10,618 bases of DNA, taken from positions 1-10,618 of the forward strand of contig JBKCCF010000124.1 of assembly GCA_046305255.1 (NCBI GenBank). Direction: 5' to 3'. Below the pieces are notes generated by a model. The model saw only the letters and a list, made by a program, of their open reading frames with translations, had not been told where the DNA came from and did not search any database. The first letter of the stretch is position 1. Each line of letters starts with the position of its first letter. Positions 6,930 through 10,618 of the stretch are shown piece by piece. The position numbers and the translations under genes were made by a program. The stretch is from UBA6136 sp046305255 (GTDB lineage Bacteria; Pseudomonadota; Gammaproteobacteria; Methylococcales; Methylococcaceae).

Positions 6930-8377
6930 TTGACAGGCGCACCGGCGGGCCTCAGCAGCGGCTCACCCGCAAAATCGGGCTGGGGAACCGTCAGCTTGGG
7001 AACGGTGATGTGTTTATCTTTCCTGCCGCCAGTCCGCCCCAAAATCAGCCGGTTGATGGCATCAACATCGCTGATCATGAGTGTGCCTGCCGCCTGTTTC
7101 AGTTGGAGGCTACTGACCAGATAATCGTAGCGGACCCGGGCGTAATCCGCCCAGTACTGAAAATAGAGGCTCTGTTGAACCAGCACATTGAGGATGGTCG
7201 AATTCCCTACCTGATACCCCACCTGTGCGGCTTCCAGGGCACTTTGGGCCGAGATGACCGCTGACTGGAGGGCCTCTATACGGCCCATTGATGACAATAC
7301 GGCTCTAAAGGCATCCTTGACCTGACGCTGAACGGTGCGACGCTGCTTATCCAGTTCGTGGACTGACTTTTCGTACTGATCCCGCGACTGGTCAACCTTG
7401 GCACTAACCCCGCCGCCCTGATAGATCGGCACCGATAAATTGATACCTATGCTTTGCTGACTGAGCTGGTAGGCCCCGGTGGGGCGATCGTTCGCGGTCA
7501 GATATTGTTGAGCCTGCAGATCAAGCGTCGGCAGGTGCCCGGCATAATTCATGTCAATGGCATGTTTGGCGACCTCTGCCGCACTGCTGGCCGCGATGAT
7601 GGAGAGATTGCTCTGCTGGGCCACGTCACTCCAAAGCTCGATGTTGTCGGGCTCCGGCTTCGCAAGCGGCAACGCATCAGGCACGCTGACCAGCGATGCA
7701 TCATAGGAACCTATGATTTCCCGCAGCGCCTCCCTGGCATCATTAAGCTTTTGGTCAGCCAGAATCAAATCAGCAGACACCTTGTCCCTGCGCGAGGTGG
7801 TCTCATTGAGATCAATCAAGGTCGCAAAGCCGAGATTGAGGCGCTCCTGAACCTGGGCGGCCTCCTGGTCCAGACTTCTGTGCTGGATAGTGGTGAATTC
7901 GACGATATCCTCGGCATAAAGAACATCAAAGTACGCCTTGGCCACCCTGACCGCAAGGCTCTGATATTCGGCTTCAAGTTGCGCCTGCGCCTGGGCCAGC
8001 TGATAGTCGGCCTGCCAGTAGGTCACCCAGGCGTCATAACGAAAAAGCGGCTGGGTGAGCAACGCGTTAAAGTTGGCCTGACCGAAGGTGTAGTCGGTGT
8101 TGGACTGCCCCACATAGGGCGATTTGCCGGTATCCGCTCGCAGACCGCTGCCATCAAGATTCAGTACGATTGATGGCAGTAATTTCGCCAGCCCGATGGG
8201 CTTGTATTTCTGGGCGGCGTTCCTGTTCGCTTCCGCCGCCAGCACTGCGGGATCGTTGACCAGCCCGAGATGGTAAGACTCTAGCAGATCAAGGGCGTAG
8301 AGCGGCTCGACCATGAACCCAGCCAGCACAGCAGGAAGCATCAACCGCCTGAGCCTGCCAACCCATGTCAACGTCAT
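6926..8377 (-). CDS. TolC-family outer-membrane channel of type I secretion system
   Basis: This protein of about 483 residues belongs to the TolC/outer-membrane efflux family, which forms the trimeric outer-membrane and periplasmic tunnel of type I secretion. I chose the ATG at 8377 because it gives a normal signal peptide: Arg-rich start (WVGRLRRL), hydrophobic core (LMLPAVLAGFMV) and likely cleavage after LYA before LDLLESY. An ATG at 8428 adds 17 residues, has a GAGG ten bases upstream and overlaps purL by 23 nt; it remains possible. Typical features are YHLGLVNDPAVLAAEANRNA near the mature N-terminus, KLLPSIVLN, and two structurally repeated halves rich in long helices (for example LAVRVAKAYFDVLYAEDIV and VGYQVGNSTILNVL). 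It follows purL by 28 bases and overlaps the glycosyltransferase gene by 4 nt. It probably serves the adjacent ABC and HlyD pair, though TolC proteins can be shared. Confidence 0.92.
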   Translation of the reverse strand: MTLTWVGRLRRLMLPAVLAGFMVEPLYALDLLESYHLGLVNDPAVLAAEANRNAAQKYKPIGLAKLLPSIVLNLDGSGLRADTGKSPYVGQSNTDYTFGQANFNALLTQPLFRYDAWVTYWQADYQLAQAQAQLEAEYQSLAVRVAKAYFDVLYAEDIVEFTTIQHRSLDQEAAQVQERLNLGFATLIDLNETTSRRDKVSADLILADQKLNDAREALREIIGSYDASLVSVPDALPLAKPEPDNIELWSDVAQQSNLSIIAASSAAEVAKHAIDMNYAGHLPTLDLQAQQYLTANDRPTGAYQLSQQSIGINLSVPIYQGGGVSAKVDQSRDQYEKSVHELDKQRRTVQRQVKDAFRAVLSSMGRIEALQSAVISAQSALEAAQVGYQVGNSTILNVLVQQSLYFQYWADYARVRYDYLVSSLQLKQAAGTLMISDVDAINRLILGRTGGRKDKHITVPKLTVPQPDFAGEPLLRPAGAPVK

Positions 8378-8405
8378 AACAGCCCGGAATAGTAGCGGGC
8401 CTGCA

Positions 8406-10618
8406 TTACGCAACCCACACTCTTGCATTACGGAACATCCTCATCCATGGGCCATACTCGCCCCAATCAGCGGGATGCCATGAATTCTGAACTGAACGGA
8501 AACAGCGTTCCGGGTGCGGCATCATAATCGTGAAGCGACCATCGCGGGTGGTAAGGCCGGTCACACCATCGGCTGAACCGTTGGGATTGGCGGGAAAACG
8601 CTCCGTCACCTGACCCCGGTTATCCACATAACGGAGGGCGACATGGGCAGCGCCAGCTTCATCTGCCGCAAAGACTGCCCGGCCCTCGCCATGCGCCACC
8701 ACCACCGGCAAACGCGAACCCGCCATGCCCGCCAAAAGAATGGAGGGTGATGGGCTGATCTCGACCATTGCGACCCGTGCTTCGAACTGCTCTGACAGGT
8801 TGCGCGCGAATTTTGGCCACATCTCGGCTCCGGGAATCAGTTCCGACAGATGGGACATCATCTGACAGCCGTTGCAGACGCCGAGACCGAACGTATCGGC
8901 CCGATGGAAGAAGTGCTCAAACTCATCTCTCGCCCCTGGATTCAGCAGGATGGACTTGGCCCAGCCCCCCCCGGCACCCAGCACATCGCCGTAAGAAAAA
9001 CCACCGCAGGCCGCAACACCCAGGAAGTCGCGCAGGCGAATCCGGCCTTCGAGAATATCGCTCATATGCACATCGACCGCCGTGAAACCGGCCCGATCAA
9101 AGGCGGCAGCCATCTCGACATGGCCGTTAACACCCTGCTCGCGCAGAATGGCTACCCGTGGCCGTTGCTTCAGGTAAAACGGTGCCGCGACATCCTCGGC
9201 CGGGTCAAAACTGGGCTTCGCACTCAGGCCCGGATCGGCATCATCGGCAATGATCTCAAATTGCTGGCGGGCGCATTCGGGATTGTCGCGCAGTGCCTGC
9301 ATTCGATAACTGGTTTCCGACCAGATCGCCTGTAAACCGGCGCGGGTTCCGGAGATCAACACGGTCGAACCGTGACGGAACGTGATGGCGCCACCCTGAC
9401 CAAGCGGTTGTCCGATGAGGTGACTGCACCCGCCCAGCCCCCGCTGTTCCAGAATCTGCCGGACTGCGGGCAAATCAGCCTCACGCACCTGCACGACCGC
9501 ACCCAGCTCCTCGGCAAACAGAGCCGCCAGAGGGTCTGTGCCGAGTGCTGAAAGATCAATCGCCAGCCCGCAGCGAGCGGCGAACGCCATTTCGCAGAGG
9601 CTTGCCAGCAAGCCGCCATCGGAGCGATCGTGATAGGCCAGCAGCCGGCCGGCAGCATTGAGCTCCTGAATCGCATGCCAGAACGCCCGGAATAAACCCA
9701 CATCATCAAGGTCAGGGCAGTCATCGCCCAACTGGCCGTAGACCTGCGCCACTACCGAACCGCCCAACCGATTGCGGCCCTGCCCCAGATCAATCAACAG
9801 CAATCGGGTCGGCCCCTCATCCAGCCACAACTCCGGCGTTAGGGTTGCCTTGATGTTGGTCACCGGAGCGAAAGCCGAAATGATCAGCGACAGGGGTGAG
9901 CGCATCACGACATCCTTGCCGTTATCCTGCCAGACCGTTTTCATCGACAGGGAGTCCTTACCCACCGGAATGGCGATGCCCAATGCGGGACACAACGCCA
10001 TGCCGATGGTCTTGACGGTATCGAACAGGCGGGCGTCTTCATCGGGCGAACCCGCCGCCGCCATCCAGTTGGCGGACAGTTTGATATCCGCCATGGCAGC
10101 AATGCGGGCAGCGGCAAGATTGGTTAGCGCTTCGCCCACCGCCATCCGGCCAGAGGCTGGGGCGTTGATGAGGGCAATGGGGCTGCGCTCGCCCATAGCC
10201 ATGGCTTCGCCGGTATGGGCATGAAAGCCGGTGGTGGTGACGGCAACGTCAGCCACGGGAACCTGCCAAGGCCCAACCATCTGGTCGCGGGCCACCAAAC
10301 CGCCAACGGAACGGTCACCGATGTGTATAAGGAAGCTCTTGTCAGCCACGGCGGGATGACTCAACACCCGTCGCCCAGCCTCCATGGGATCAATGCCCTT
10401 CAGCGTGAACGGTTTCAGATCAGGCACGACCCGTTGCCCCACCCGTTGCATCTTGGGCGGTTTGCCGAACAGCAGGGACATTGGGATATTGACCGCATCA
10501 TCACCCAGCAGACGATCACTCAGCACCAGCTGCTCTTCTGCCGTCGCATGGCCAATCACGGCATAGGGGCAGCGTTCGCGGGCGCAGAACTCACGGAAGC
10601 GCTCCAGCGCCTCGGGTT
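8406..10618 (-). CDS. purL: Phosphoribosylformylglycinamidine synthase, C-terminal part (5' end outside window)
   Basis: PurL converts FGAR, glutamine and ATP to FGAM in purine synthesis. The frame is open to the right edge and the window holds the last 736 residues; the long proteobacterial enzyme is usually near 1300. Visible parts include LFGKPPKM, the second PurM-like half (TGEAMAMGERSP, PVGKDSLSMKT, HDRSDGGLLASL), and the C-terminal class I glutaminase domain. That domain begins near RPRVAILREQGVNGH. Its catalytic Cys is in GLGVCNGCQMM (codon 8874-8876), and the His and Glu of MPHPERCFR are at 8514-8516 and 8508-8510, so the triad is intact. It ends with the typical MRMFRNARVWVA. A GTG at 10559 is an internal codon: the residues before it (EFCARERCPYAV) also match PurL. 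This is a housekeeping gene, unrelated in function to the secretion genes that follow. Confidence 0.98.
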   Translation of the reverse strand, partial: PEALERFREFCARERCPYAVIGHATAEEQLVLSDRLLGDDAVNIPMSLLFGKPPKMQRVGQRVVPDLKPFTLKGIDPMEAGRRVLSHPAVADKSFLIHIGDRSVGGLVARDQMVGPWQVPVADVAVTTTGFHAHTGEAMAMGERSPIALINAPASGRMAVGEALTNLAAARIAAMADIKLSANWMAAAGSPDEDARLFDTVKTIGMALCPALGIAIPVGKDSLSMKTVWQDNGKDVVMRSPLSLIISAFAPVTNIKATLTPELWLDEGPTRLLLIDLGQGRNRLGGSVVAQVYGQLGDDCPDLDDVGLFRAFWHAIQELNAAGRLLAYHDRSDGGLLASLCEMAFAARCGLAIDLSALGTDPLAALFAEELGAVVQVREADLPAVRQILEQRGLGGCSHLIGQPLGQGGAITFRHGSTVLISGTRAGLQAIWSETSYRMQALRDNPECARQQFEIIADDADPGLSAKPSFDPAEDVAAPFYLKQRPRVAILREQGVNGHVEMAAAFDRAGFTAVDVHMSDILEGRIRLRDFLGVAACGGFSYGDVLGAGGGWAKSILLNPGARDEFEHFFHRADTFGLGVCNGCQMMSHLSELIPGAEMWPKFARNLSEQFEARVAMVEISPSPSILLAGMAGSRLPVVVAHGEGRAVFAADEAGAAHVALRYVDNRGQVTERFPANPNGSADGVTGLTTRDGRFTIMMPHPERCFRSVQNSWHPADWGEYGPWMRMFRNARVWVA

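Noticed and set aside
7454..8173. 239-codon plus-strand reading frame within the TolC-family gene
   Set aside because: It is antisense to a well-supported gene, has no family resemblance, and is best explained as a shadow of the real frame.
8850..9335. 161-codon plus-strand frame within purL
   Set aside because: It is antisense to the highly conserved glutaminase and synthase part of purL and shows no independent coding signature.
10557..10559. GTG as the start of a 717-residue purL-type protein
   Set aside because: The frame continues upstream to the window edge with residues that fit PurL (EFCARERCPYAV), so this GTG is an internal Val codon of a truncated gene.

Overview
The window reads as a chromosomal segment of a proteobacterium, most likely a gammaproteobacterium. 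It carries the long single-chain form of PurL, a TolC/ABC/HlyD type I secretion set, compact 4-nt gene overlaps and moderately high GC. The species cannot be named from this sequence alone. Every gene I can support lies on the minus strand, so the biological order runs from the right edge to the left.

From right to left: the C-terminal part of purL (purine synthesis; its 5' end lies outside the window), then a probable operon encoding a TolC-family outer-membrane channel, a family 4 glycosyltransferase, a PrtD-type ABC permease/ATPase and a HlyD/PrtE-type membrane fusion protein. TolC to GT and GT to ABC are joined by 4-nt ATGA overlaps, and ABC to HlyD by an 18-nt gap. After a 229-bp intergenic region comes a small RTX protein of 298 aa with nine contiguous nonapeptide repeats and a plausible C-terminal export signal. 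It is followed by a strong intrinsic terminator.

The last 1292 bases hold an uninterrupted minus-strand reading frame of at least 430 codons that runs off the left edge. It lacks an in-window stop codon, so it is easy to miss. It contains one complete and one truncated copy of a Gly-Trp-centred beta-type module. From memory, similar modules occur in large glycosyltransferases and other surface-related proteins.

Taken together, TolC, ABC and HlyD would form a one-step channel exporting the adjacent RTX protein to the surface or medium. The glycosyltransferase sits inside the secretion operon and a second candidate glycan-related protein lies downstream. This suggests, as inference only, that the locus makes a secreted RTX protein together with a glycan, either attached to it or displayed with it. 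The upstream region of the RTX gene has a strong Shine-Dalgarno sequence, three 10-bp-phased GTTARG direct repeats and a weak CRP-like site, so this gene may be expressed separately from its exporter. No tRNA, rRNA, CRISPR array, insertion sequence or attachment site was seen.
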